Assembly (NCBI RefSeq): GCF_963666665.1
Contig: NZ_OY762999.1
Span: 3,229,501-3,293,500 of the forward strand
DNA: 64,000 bases
Source: Maridesulfovibrio sp.
GTDB lineage: Bacteria > Desulfobacterota > Desulfovibrionia > Desulfovibrionales > Desulfovibrionaceae
Direction of reading: 5' to 3'
Shown here: piece by piece, positions 44,360 to 51,877 of the stretch
Position numbering within the stretch: position 1 is the stretch's first letter
How the letters are laid out: every line of letters begins with the position of its first letter
Position numbers and translations under genes: made by a program
Notes under the pieces: generated by a model
What the model was told of the DNA's origin: nothing
What the model saw: the letters and a program-made list of their open reading frames with translations, nothing else
The model's database searches: none

Positions 44360-45049
44360 ATGAGCACCGAACATACCGCACCCGATGCACAGCAGACCGC
44401 ACCGCAACAGCCCTACACCTCTCAGCCCGTTATGGGGCCTGATCAGGGCCAGCCGCACTTTTCCTACACCACTCCCGGCGATCCGTATCAGGGAGCACCA
44501 GTTTCCGGGTATGCACAGCCTGACATGACTGCCCAGCAGCCCATGCAGCAGCCCGCATATCAACAACCGATACAGCAGCCGGCACAACCTGTTTACGGAC
44601 AGCCCGTGTATTACGGCCAAACTGTATATGGTCAGCCTGTCTACGGACAGCCGGTATACGGTCAGGTTTACCAGCAGCCAGTGCAGCAACCCGTGTATCA
44701 GCAGCCGGTACAACAGCCTGTCCAGCAGGCTCCCACAATCGCTCCCAACACCTCGGAGGATCAGGTCAAACAATTCGTTGATCTGGTCAAAGACACTGCT
44801 GAAGGCAAGGCTGATCCGACAAGTTTTCTCAGCTTTTTCAACGGCATTGATGACGGTTTCTGGAAAGGTCTTCTCGTGGGCGCTGGCATCACCTTTGTCT
44901 GCACCAGCAAGACCGTAAGATCCATCTTCACTTCCGGCGGCGGAAAGGAAGAAATGTCCGCTGAAGAAATGGAAAGAATGGAAGATCTCAAGGCCGAACA
45001 GGAATACATGGCCGCACAGGCTGCCAAAGAAGCAGCAGAAAAGGAGTAA
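44360..45049 (+). CDS. Gln/Pro/Tyr-rich protein with a membrane anchor
   Basis: This 229-residue protein has a low-complexity first half: repeats of QPVYGQPVY and QQPVQQPVYQQ (about residues 55-125), with no charges, resembling prion-like or condensate-forming tails. The second half is folded: EDQVKQFVDLVKDTAEGKA, then the hydrophobic segment FWKGLLVGAGITFVCTS (about 171-187), and a charged C-terminal helix (EEMSAEEMERMEDLKAEQE). The segment KGLLVGAG recurs in the next gene, and the DNA is identical over 15 bases there (CTCGTGGGCGCTGGC), which points to duplication. AGAGGAG lies about 9 bases before the ATG. Likely an organelle-surface or assembly protein; no function is assigned. Confidence 0.74.
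   Translation: MSTEHTAPDAQQTAPQQPYTSQPVMGPDQGQPHFSYTTPGDPYQGAPVSGYAQPDMTAQQPMQQPAYQQPIQQPAQPVYGQPVYYGQTVYGQPVYGQPVYGQVYQQPVQQPVYQQPVQQPVQQAPTIAPNTSEDQVKQFVDLVKDTAEGKADPTSFLSFFNGIDDGFWKGLLVGAGITFVCTSKTVRSIFTSGGGKEEMSAEEMERMEDLKAEQEYMAAQAAKEAAEKE
44576..44732 (+). repeat. Imperfect tandem repeat encoding QPVYGQ / QQPVQQP units
   Basis: Within the preceding gene, units of 12 to 15 bases with CAGCCYGTNTACGGN and CAGCAGCCNGTN are repeated imperfectly. The repeats sit in frame and explain the low-complexity segment. Spacing is too short and irregular for a CRISPR array. Confidence 0.7.
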
Positions 45050-45052
45050 AAA

Positions 45053-45370
45053 ATGAGTCAGGATTACAACAACGACTACGTATACAATTATCAGGACCCG
45101 CAGCTCACCGAACAGCAGCGCGTTGATTCCCTGCAGCCGGTTCAGCCCGTGAACGAACCCTCAACTGTTAAAAGTTGGGTAAATTTCACTGATTCCCGCT
45201 ATCTGAAAGGTTTCCTCGTGGGCGCTGGCGTAGCACTTGTTGCCTCCAACCCCAAAGTCCAGAAAGCTATTGTTTCCGGTGCGGTTAAAACATGGTCCGC
45301 TGTTCAGGGCGGAATTGAAGAAGCCAAGGAAAAAATTCACGACATCAAAGCCGAAGCGCAGTCTGAGTAA
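45053..45370 (+). CDS. Small membrane-anchored protein with KGFLVGAG motif
   Basis: This 105-residue protein has a charged, Tyr/Gln-rich N-terminus (DYNNDYVYNYQDPQ), then a hydrophobic segment YLKGFLVGAGVALVAS (about 54-69), and a charged amphipathic helix (VQGGIEEAKEKIHDIKAEAQ). The plan is that of the previous protein without its long low-complexity part. AAGGAG precedes the ATG, three bases after the previous stop. The shared KG[LF]LVGAG box suggests both insert in the same membrane. Confidence 0.72.
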   Translation: MSQDYNNDYVYNYQDPQLTEQQRVDSLQPVQPVNEPSTVKSWVNFTDSRYLKGFLVGAGVALVASNPKVQKAIVSGAVKTWSAVQGGIEEAKEKIHDIKAEAQSE

Positions 45371-45372
45371 GA

Positions 45373-45584
45373 AGCCTCCGGCGTCTGGGGAAGGGGAAAC
45401 TCTTGCAAGAGTTTCCCCTTCCCCAGACCCCATCCCCTTCAGAACCTTTTAGTATGCTTCGCTCCTAGCGCCTTTGTACGGCCTTTGAAATGGAAAAAGC
45501 GAAGCCCTAATGAAAGTTTTGGGAGAGTCCAGAGAAGCTTTTTCAAAAAGGTTCTTTGGACCTCGGAGAGCCCCCGGAGGGACA
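45373..45584. repeat. Composite intergenic repeat with nested inverted repeats
   Basis: The element is bounded by CCTCCGG (left) and CCGGAGG (right). Inside are a perfect 22-bp hairpin with a 2-base loop (45383-45404 / 45407-45428), and two further complementary pairs around the centre: AGAACCTTTT with AAAAGGTTCT, and GCTTCGCT with AGCGAAGC. The right end supplies GGAGG as Shine-Dalgarno for the next gene. Its structure suggests a mobile, non-coding repeat family. A partial relative lies at 34765-34812. Confidence 0.65.
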
Positions 45585-45589
45585 CCAAG

Positions 45590-45856
45590 ATGAACGCTTT
45601 ACCTGAAAATACTGACCTGATTCAAACTAAAGGCAAAAAAAACTTCCGCCAATGCAAGGACTGTCCGCTTACCCCGAGTAAAACCAAGACCGCTGCTAAA
45701 GTTGGAATGGTTGCCACGCTCGGGGCCTCAGCGGCTTCCGGAGTGCTTAAGTTCAAAGGAGCAAAACCCTTGCACCTCTGGGCTTCTTTTGCCTTTGTCG
45801 GCTTTACAGCTTTGCATTGGGCGGTTTCCAGAAGACCGCAGAGGACAACCAGATGA
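45590..45856 (+). CDS. Small membrane protein before the second ATPase
   Basis: This 88-residue protein has a polar N-terminus with CKDC (residues 22-25), and two hydrophobic segments: VGMVATLGASAASGVL (about 38-53) and LWASFAFVGFTALHWAV (about 63-79). No family is recognised. The ATG at 45590 lies 8 bases after GGAGG supplied by the repeat element's right end. Its TGA stop overlaps the ATG of the next gene (ATGA), so the pair is translationally coupled. It is probably a partner of the second ATPase. Confidence 0.65.
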   Translation: MNALPENTDLIQTKGKKNFRQCKDCPLTPSKTKTAAKVGMVATLGASAASGVLKFKGAKPLHLWASFAFVGFTALHWAVSRRPQRTTR

Positions 45857-47973
45857 TCGGAACTCCGAAAACAAGAAAACGTTTTACAATAGTCCACGAA
45901 CTTCCGAAGCGGATCAGGCTGAAGTCACTGGTTCTGCTTGCACCTGATCTGGACCACAATTACCTGCAGGCCAGCGTGGAATCACTAAGCGGAGTTGAAT
46001 CGGTCAGGATCAACGGTCCTGCCTTTTCCATTGCTGTTGAGTACGATGGCACACCAGAAGCCCGTTCAGCTATAATTGAAACACTGGACCATATTCCGCA
46101 GGAAGCTTTCCTTAAGGACAATGAGCAGGAGCATAATGTAGACCTGATTGATGTTGGCGCACGGACCGCAGCCGCAGCGGCAACACCTTTCCTGCCCCTG
46201 CCAGTGCAGGCGGCAACAAGCTGGATGCTGGGAATTCCCGGCATTATGAAAGGACTGGAAACACTTTTTACCCGCGGGGTCAAAATTGAAGTGCTGGACG
46301 GTACCGTTAAAGCTCTCTCACTGCTGCGGGGAGACTACTTCACCTCCAACTCAGTGGGGGCTCTGCTCAGCCTTGGTGAATACTTGGAAGATCAGTCCGA
46401 ACAAAAATCCACTGACCTGCTTAAGACCCTGCTTAAACCGCAGGTCGAAAAAATATGGCTCGAAAAAGACGGACGCGAACTTGAAATAGACTTCAACGAT
46501 CTGCAAATTGGTGACATTGTGGTCTGCGGTCCCGGTGAACTCATTCCCATTGAAGGCACAATCGTCGAGGGCGACGGTTCAGTAAACCAGAGTTCCATTA
46601 CCGGGGAATCCGTACCCGTCCATCTGCAACCCGGAGACGCAACTCTTTCCGGCGCGGTTGTTGAAGAAGGCACCCTCAAGATCAGGGCGGATAAGGTCGG
46701 CGCAGAAACAGGCATGGCACGCATCAACCGCTATCTGGAAAGTTCCCTGCGTTCGCAATCAAAGAACCAGATTCAATCCGCAGAACTGGCTGACAAACTG
46801 GTTCCCCTGACCTTCGGGACCGGACTGGGTGTTTATGCCATCACCGGGGACTTAGCCCGCGCAGCATCGGTGCTGACCGTTGACTACTCCTGCGCCATCA
46901 AACTTTCCACTCCTGTTGCCACCCGAACTTCCATGTATACCGCCAGTAAAGCCGGTGTACTGCTCAAGGGCGGACAAGCCCTAGACAATCTGGCCGCAGT
47001 GGACACAATCGTCTTTGATAAGACCGGAACCCTGACCAAAGGGGAGCTGAAAGTTACCGACATCGTGCCCATGCCTCTATATGAAGAAGAGGAGCTGCTT
47101 TCCATTGCCGCCGGAGCGGAAGAGCATTACGCCCATCCGGTAGCAAGGGCGGTGGTCAATGAAGCCAAAGAGCAGGGGATTAAGCTCCCTGAAGTAAGCG
47201 GGGTCGACTTTATCGTAGCCCACGGTGTTTCCGCCTATGTTGAAGGCAAACGGGTCCTTGTTGGCAGCCAGCACTTTGTTGAAGAAGATGAGCACATCGA
47301 TTGTTCCTATATGGAAAAGAAAGCCCGTCAGCTTCGCAATGCAGGTAAAAACCTGCTTTTCGTAGCCATGGATGAAGAGCTTATCGGTGTCATTGCCATG
47401 CGCGATGAACTGCGCCCCGAAGCACTTGAAGCACTCGAAGCTTTCAAGACTGCAGGGATCAAACGCATTGAAATACTTACCGGCGACCACCGCTCAACAG
47501 CTCTGGCCCTCGCAGCCCAGTTGCCTCAGGTAGATGCTGTCCACTGGGAACTCAAGCCTGAAGACAAGGCCGACATCGTCAAGGAACTCAAGGAAGGCGG
47601 TGCCAAGGTCGCATTCGCCGGAGACGGGGTCAACGATACCCCGGCCCTTGTCTGCGCCGATGTAGGCATCTGCATGCCTTCCGGGGCCGACCTTGCCCGT
47701 GAATCAGCGCAAGTCGTCATGCTCAATGAAGACATGCTTACCCTTGTGGAAGCACATCGCATTGCCCTGACCAACCGCGAAACCCTGAGCAACTGCCTCT
47801 GGTCTGCGGTCGGCATCAACTCCGCCACTCTGCTGCTGGCCGGTATGGGAAAAATATCCACTCTTGCTGCGGCCATGACCCACAACTTAAGTACTGTGGG
47901 CATACTTGGATACGCCGCCATGAAGACTTCGTCTGCGAACAAACCGCAAGAGTACGCAAAGGAGATCCGATAA
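45853..47973 (+). CDS. P1B-like ATPase with YSCA motif (FezB-like)
   Basis: This is a 706-residue P-type ATPase. The N-terminal HMA-like domain carries HELPKRIRLK (residues 15-24) rather than CxxC. The core includes the actuator loop TGES (ITGESVPVH), Asp389 in DKTGTLTKGELK, HPVARAV, and GDGVNDTPALVCADVGICM. The membrane motif is DYSCAIKLS (344-352): the CPC or SPC of ordinary P1B pumps is replaced by YSCA, without the usual proline. This combination of Arg-rich N-terminus and changed membrane motif is what I know of the P1B-6-type ATPase FezB of ferrosomes. The start overlaps the previous stop (ATGA). Its own stop overlaps the next start. Iron transport into an intracellular compartment is inferred. 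Confidence 0.86.
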   Translation: MIGTPKTRKRFTIVHELPKRIRLKSLVLLAPDLDHNYLQASVESLSGVESVRINGPAFSIAVEYDGTPEARSAIIETLDHIPQEAFLKDNEQEHNVDLIDVGARTAAAAATPFLPLPVQAATSWMLGIPGIMKGLETLFTRGVKIEVLDGTVKALSLLRGDYFTSNSVGALLSLGEYLEDQSEQKSTDLLKTLLKPQVEKIWLEKDGRELEIDFNDLQIGDIVVCGPGELIPIEGTIVEGDGSVNQSSITGESVPVHLQPGDATLSGAVVEEGTLKIRADKVGAETGMARINRYLESSLRSQSKNQIQSAELADKLVPLTFGTGLGVYAITGDLARAASVLTVDYSCAIKLSTPVATRTSMYTASKAGVLLKGGQALDNLAAVDTIVFDKTGTLTKGELKVTDIVPMPLYEEEELLSIAAGAEEHYAHPVARAVVNEAKEQGIKLPEVSGVDFIVAHGVSAYVEGKRVLVGSQHFVEEDEHIDCSYMEKKARQLRNAGKNLLFVAMDEELIGVIAMRDELRPEALEALEAFKTAGIKRIEILTGDHRSTALALAAQLPQVDAVHWELKPEDKADIVKELKEGGAKVAFAGDGVNDTPALVCADVGICMPSGADLARESAQVVMLNEDMLTLVEAHRIALTNRETLSNCLWSAVGINSATLLLAGMGKISTLAAAMTHNLSTVGILGYAAMKTSSANKPQEYAKEIR

Positions 47974-48686
47974 TGTCTCAGACATTAAGAAGCGCACCGG
48001 TTGAAACAAACCTTATGCTCAAGGCCGTGACCAGCGAAAGCCTGAAGAACCGCCTTGAACGCATGGGGCTGCATATAGGTTCGGAACTGCAGATTATGTC
48101 CGAAGATTCGGTCCAACACCCGGTAAGGATCAAGGGTCCGCATGGAGAAGTGCTCCTTGCCGCGGGAATGGCCTCCAAGGTCATTGTGCACCACGATGAC
48201 GGACACAAGACTCCTGTCTTTGAAATGAATCCCGGTGAACACGGGCACATTGAAGGACTGACCGCCGGATCGCAGCTGGAAAGAAGCCTCAAAATTCTTG
48301 GGATATCCGAGGGAGATGACATCAAGCTGGTCCGCTGCCTACCTCCCATGACCTACAGGACGGTAGTAAACGGTAAGCAAACTTCACTCACAGAGGGCAT
48401 GGCTGCCAAAGTCTGGGGGGAATGCGACGGGGTAGCCTGCCAGCTGGCAACCTGCGGCAAAGGACGCCCTTTTACGGTAAAAAAGATACTGGGCGGACCG
48501 AGAGCGACAAAATCAATCTCAACCACCGGTATCACTCCGGGTTCAACTGTAACTATTGAAACAGTTGAACCTGCCCGGGCCATCGGAATGACCCCCGGTG
48601 CCCGCATAATCATCATGACCAAGGAAGGCTTACGCCTGCACTTAAGGCCGGATCAGGCCGAAACCATACTGGTTACTGAAATATAG
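47973..48686 (+). CDS. Protein with FeoA-like repeats
   Basis: This 237-residue protein is built of three FeoA-like SH3 units: LKNRLERMGLHIGSELQIM (about residues 23-41), LERSLKILGISEGDDIKLV (about 102-120), and GITPGSTVTIETVEPA (about 188-203). Ordinary FeoA has one unit of about 75 residues. CDGVACQLATCGKG (about 148-161) adds three cysteines between units 2 and 3. AAAGGAG lies 8 bases before the ATG, which overlaps the ATPase stop by one base (TAATG). It is the last gene of the cluster, ending in a strong terminator. A regulatory or chaperone role beside the ATPase is inferred. Confidence 0.8.
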   Translation: MSQTLRSAPVETNLMLKAVTSESLKNRLERMGLHIGSELQIMSEDSVQHPVRIKGPHGEVLLAAGMASKVIVHHDDGHKTPVFEMNPGEHGHIEGLTAGSQLERSLKILGISEGDDIKLVRCLPPMTYRTVVNGKQTSLTEGMAAKVWGECDGVACQLATCGKGRPFTVKKILGGPRATKSISTTGITPGSTVTIETVEPARAIGMTPGARIIIMTKEGLRLHLRPDQAETILVTEI

Positions 48687-48690
48687 AATA

Positions 48691-48724
48691 AAAAGGGGGT
48701 AGTTTTTAACTACCCCCTTTTTAT
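48691..48724 (+). terminator. Terminator at the end of the ferrosome-like cluster
   Basis: AAAAGGGGGTAGT (48691-48703) pairs with ACTACCCCCTTTT, followed by TTTTATTATT. It also serves the convergent rlmN gene. Confidence 0.85.
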
Positions 48725-49776
48725 TATTTCATCTGATCAGCTTTCAGCTGCCCGCAAGCCGCTTTGATATCCTGTCCCATGGACCTGCGGATAGTTGCGG
48801 TTATCTTCTTATCCCAGAGATATTTTTCAAAGGCCAGAACCTTCTCTCTTGTGGGAGCCTTGTAGAGCGGCTCGTCGCCGGGGTTGTAGGCGATAAGGTT
48901 AACCTTGCAACGGCGGTGTCCGAGCAGTTTTACCAACTGTTTGGCGTGCTCAATGGAATCGTTGACTCCGCCCAGCAGGAGATATTCGTAAGTGACCTTC
49001 TCCCTCGGCTTGAGCGGAAAACGGTCCATGGCTGCCAGCAGGTCTTCAATATGAGTCTTGGCGGCTTTGGGCATAATCTTTTCTCGCAGTTCCTGTGTGG
49101 GGGCATGCAGGGAAATTGCAGGAAGAGTCAGCCCGGTCTTGCCCAGCTCTTCCAGCTGCTTGACGAAACCAACGGAAGAAACTGTTATGCGCCGGGGCAC
49201 AAAGGAAAGTCCGTCAGGGTTGTTCAAGTTGCGCAGGGTTCGAATCAGATTATCGAGGTTGAGCAGCGGTTCACCCATACCCATGAAAACAAGATTCTTG
49301 AGCGGATCAAGATTGTTTTCGCGCAGGTATTTACGTCCCGCAAGGACCTGACCGAGCATCTCGGACATGGACATGTTACGCTCAAAACCCATTAACCCGG
49401 TATTGCAGAATGTGCAGGCCATGGCGCAGCCGACCTGAGTGGACAGGCACTGGGTGTAACGACCTTCCATGGGAATAAGTACTGTCTCCACCAGTGCGCC
49501 GTCGTTAAGGCGAAGGAGCAGCTTGATGGTCCCGTCCTTACTGGTCTGAACCACATCCACCTGCGGATGATTAATAACCGCCCTGGACTTCAATTCATCA
49601 CGCAGATTCTTGGCAATGTTGGTCATGGAATCGAAATCTTCGACGCCTTTCTGCCAAAGCCACTGCCAGATCTGGTCGGTACGGAAACGGGGAGCCTTAA
49701 GCTCCTGCGAAACAAAGCTTTCAAGCTCGCTGTATTCCAAATCAAGTATATCTATCATTTTGTTATTATCTGACAT
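48724..49776 (-). CDS. rlmN: 23S rRNA (adenine-2503-C2)-methyltransferase / tRNA methyltransferase RlmN
   Basis: RlmN is a radical-SAM enzyme that methylates A2503 of 23S rRNA and A37 of some tRNAs. The 350-residue protein has the [4Fe-4S] motif CAMACTFCNTG (about residues 117-127), the SAM-binding GGEP-like segment (FMGMGEPLLN), and the methyl-carrier cysteine near the C-terminus (AACGQL). The N-terminal helical domain includes PRFRTDQIWQWLWQKG. It starts by a one-base overlap (TAATG) with the end of the glycosyltransferase gene upstream, which suggests translational coupling. Confidence 0.95.
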   Translation of the reverse strand: MSDNNKMIDILDLEYSELESFVSQELKAPRFRTDQIWQWLWQKGVEDFDSMTNIAKNLRDELKSRAVINHPQVDVVQTSKDGTIKLLLRLNDGALVETVLIPMEGRYTQCLSTQVGCAMACTFCNTGLMGFERNMSMSEMLGQVLAGRKYLRENNLDPLKNLVFMGMGEPLLNLDNLIRTLRNLNNPDGLSFVPRRITVSSVGFVKQLEELGKTGLTLPAISLHAPTQELREKIMPKAAKTHIEDLLAAMDRFPLKPREKVTYEYLLLGGVNDSIEHAKQLVKLLGHRRCKVNLIAYNPGDEPLYKAPTREKVLAFEKYLWDKKITATIRRSMGQDIKAACGQLKADQMK

Positions 49777-51710
49777 TATTTCATTTTACCCGGATTAAAA
49801 CGGACAATAAAAATCTTTTCTTTAAGCCATTTAATTGTCAGTAACTCCCTCTCCTCAATTTCAATAAGACTTTTAATCATGGGGGGAAGGGAATCCATGA
49901 AAGGTTTTATTGTATAGTAATCCACAGAAGAAAGCAGCAACACTGCATTTTTGAATTTCTTGTTCTTCAGGTATTGGTAGACCGGATATTTTTCTGCATC
50001 CGGGTGTTCTTTTTTAAACAACTCTGCCGCAATCTGTGGGGTCGCCAGAACCTGAAGCAGATCACCGGCACGCGCCCCGGAACCGAGCGAGTACATGCAG
50101 TTTCCATCCTTATCAAGCTTTTTAAGGTAGTAGGCCACATCGGGAAAAGTCTTAATAAAGAACGGACGGTGGATAACCAGAGTATCACTATTGGAAAACT
50201 CGGCGATCCTATCAGTAACCGCCTGAGCCAGAATAGGTATAGGCCTATTTACAGTTAAGGAGGCATAAGACGGCAATGCTTTGTAATAAAAAGGCATTAC
50301 CACCGTGATTGCCAGTGATCCGACTACAATATGCACTGCCGGCCGCTGGGATTGCTTAATGCTCACAATAAGCATGACCAAAAAGAAACCGCCCAGAGCA
50401 ATAAAGAAAGGAAGCATCAAATCCATATACTGGCCCACAGGAACACGGTCCGCAAGGTTCACCGAAACACTCATGGATTTGAACGAGCGGTAACCGAGCA
50501 TGGCAGCCATGGACAGAATCCAGACAAAACCCATCTCAAAAAGGGTTCGATACGCTTTATCCCTCTTGGCATTGACCAGCCAGTCACACACCAGAATGGA
50601 CAACAACGGCAGTATAGGCAGCATGTAGCGGTTGGACTTGAGCTTGAAAAGCAGGGTAAAAATTATCAGGTAGACCAGAAACAAACAAGCCATGAAGACA
50701 TACTTTTCATTAAACTTCTCCCTGATACTGCGCCAGATTCCGTAAACGGTCCCAAACACATAACCGCCCCACGGGAAAAAAATAACGGTCAAGGTATCGA
50801 AGTAAGGATCAAGATGGCTTAACTTATCCGTAACCTTGGAACTTGTGGAGGCCGTATTATGAAAAAACTGCCCGACCAGCCCCTGAGTGTAGTCAAAACC
50901 GGAACTAAGCCATGCAACGTAAAGCCAGAGGAAGAATGGAACGCACCCGGCAGTAAACCAGAGTAACAGGATATTACGGTCAGCCCATTTAGCAGCGACC
51001 AGACCTTTGATGTTCATGGCGGACACAAATGATGAGGACTCGCCGGACTCATTCTTCATGTTTACATTGTGACGAATCCCCACTGCCAGAGCATAACCGG
51101 CCAATGGCAGGAATGCGAAAGGACCTTTGGCCAGCACCCCCAAAGCGGTCAATACAGCACCGCCAACTGCAACCTTGGCACTTTTGTCTCCAAGGTAACG
51201 TTGTAAATAAAAATAAGTGGCCCAAGTCACGCAGCAAGCGAAAACCACGTCAACCTTCATCATCACAGCCATGAATTTGAAAAGAACCGAACTTTGCAGG
51301 ATCATCCCGGCCAGCAGCCCTGTTGCCGGACCGAACAGCTTACGCCCGGTCATAGATGTTCCCAGCACCATGAGCACTGAGCAAATAACCGTAGGCAAAC
51401 GTAGTAAGGACAAAATATTACCGCTGAAACCGTCAAGTGAAGCCAGCCACGCAAAAGGATACATTACCCAGTAAGTCAGCGGCGGCTTCTCCATTCTCGG
51501 CATGCCGTCGAACATGGGAGCCAGCAGGTTGCCGCTGTGGATCATTTCATACACAGCACGGGCATATTTCGGTTCGTCAATATCGTAAAAATAATTCAGC
51601 CAAGTTCCGTAAAAAGAAACCACGGCAGAAAAAAGAAGCAGCATGCCCAGCAGCAACGCCCAGTTTTTCCGACAAAATCCATTAAGACCTGACTCAGGTG
51701 TATTATCCAT
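49776..51710 (-). CDS. ArnT-like glycosyltransferase (PMT/GT83 family)
   Basis: This inner-membrane enzyme of 644 residues transfers a sugar from a lipid-phosphate carrier to an envelope acceptor, as ArnT and dolichyl-mannosyltransferases do. The N-terminal catalytic loop DIDEPKYARAV (about residues 43-53) carries the conserved Asp-Glu pair, followed by MEKPPLTYWVMYPF. At least ten hydrophobic segments follow, and the C-terminal 200 residues are periplasmic. The acceptor and sugar are unknown. A weak GGGAT lies upstream of the ATG. It overlaps rlmN by one base. Confidence 0.85.
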   Translation of the reverse strand: MDNTPESGLNGFCRKNWALLLGMLLLFSAVVSFYGTWLNYFYDIDEPKYARAVYEMIHSGNLLAPMFDGMPRMEKPPLTYWVMYPFAWLASLDGFSGNILSLLRLPTVICSVLMVLGTSMTGRKLFGPATGLLAGMILQSSVLFKFMAVMMKVDVVFACCVTWATYFYLQRYLGDKSAKVAVGGAVLTALGVLAKGPFAFLPLAGYALAVGIRHNVNMKNESGESSSFVSAMNIKGLVAAKWADRNILLLWFTAGCVPFFLWLYVAWLSSGFDYTQGLVGQFFHNTASTSSKVTDKLSHLDPYFDTLTVIFFPWGGYVFGTVYGIWRSIREKFNEKYVFMACLFLVYLIIFTLLFKLKSNRYMLPILPLLSILVCDWLVNAKRDKAYRTLFEMGFVWILSMAAMLGYRSFKSMSVSVNLADRVPVGQYMDLMLPFFIALGGFFLVMLIVSIKQSQRPAVHIVVGSLAITVVMPFYYKALPSYASLTVNRPIPILAQAVTDRIAEFSNSDTLVIHRPFFIKTFPDVAYYLKKLDKDGNCMYSLGSGARAGDLLQVLATPQIAAELFKKEHPDAEKYPVYQYLKNKKFKNAVLLLSSVDYYTIKPFMDSLPPMIKSLIEIEERELLTIKWLKEKIFIVRFNPGKMK

Positions 51711-51877
51711 TTGCTGATCCCGATTCCAAACTATATTTTAAAAAAAATTCATGTTCACTATGTCGGCTACCTGTACCAGAGTTCTCCCTCCAAGTCGAAG
51801 CATGCGGGGCTGGATTAAATGGCCGTGATAGGTTACTTATTAAGCCATATCTTACTTATATTTACCAAGAGGCTGAG

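Noticed and set aside
44576..44732. CRISPR-like repeats
   Set aside because: Units are short, imperfect and in frame within a gene encoding Gln/Pro/Tyr-rich protein; no spacers.
41287..48686. Magnetosome (mam) gene cluster
   Set aside because: No mamA, mamK, mamI-like or mamE-like genes; the ATPase and anchor genes fit ferrosomes better.
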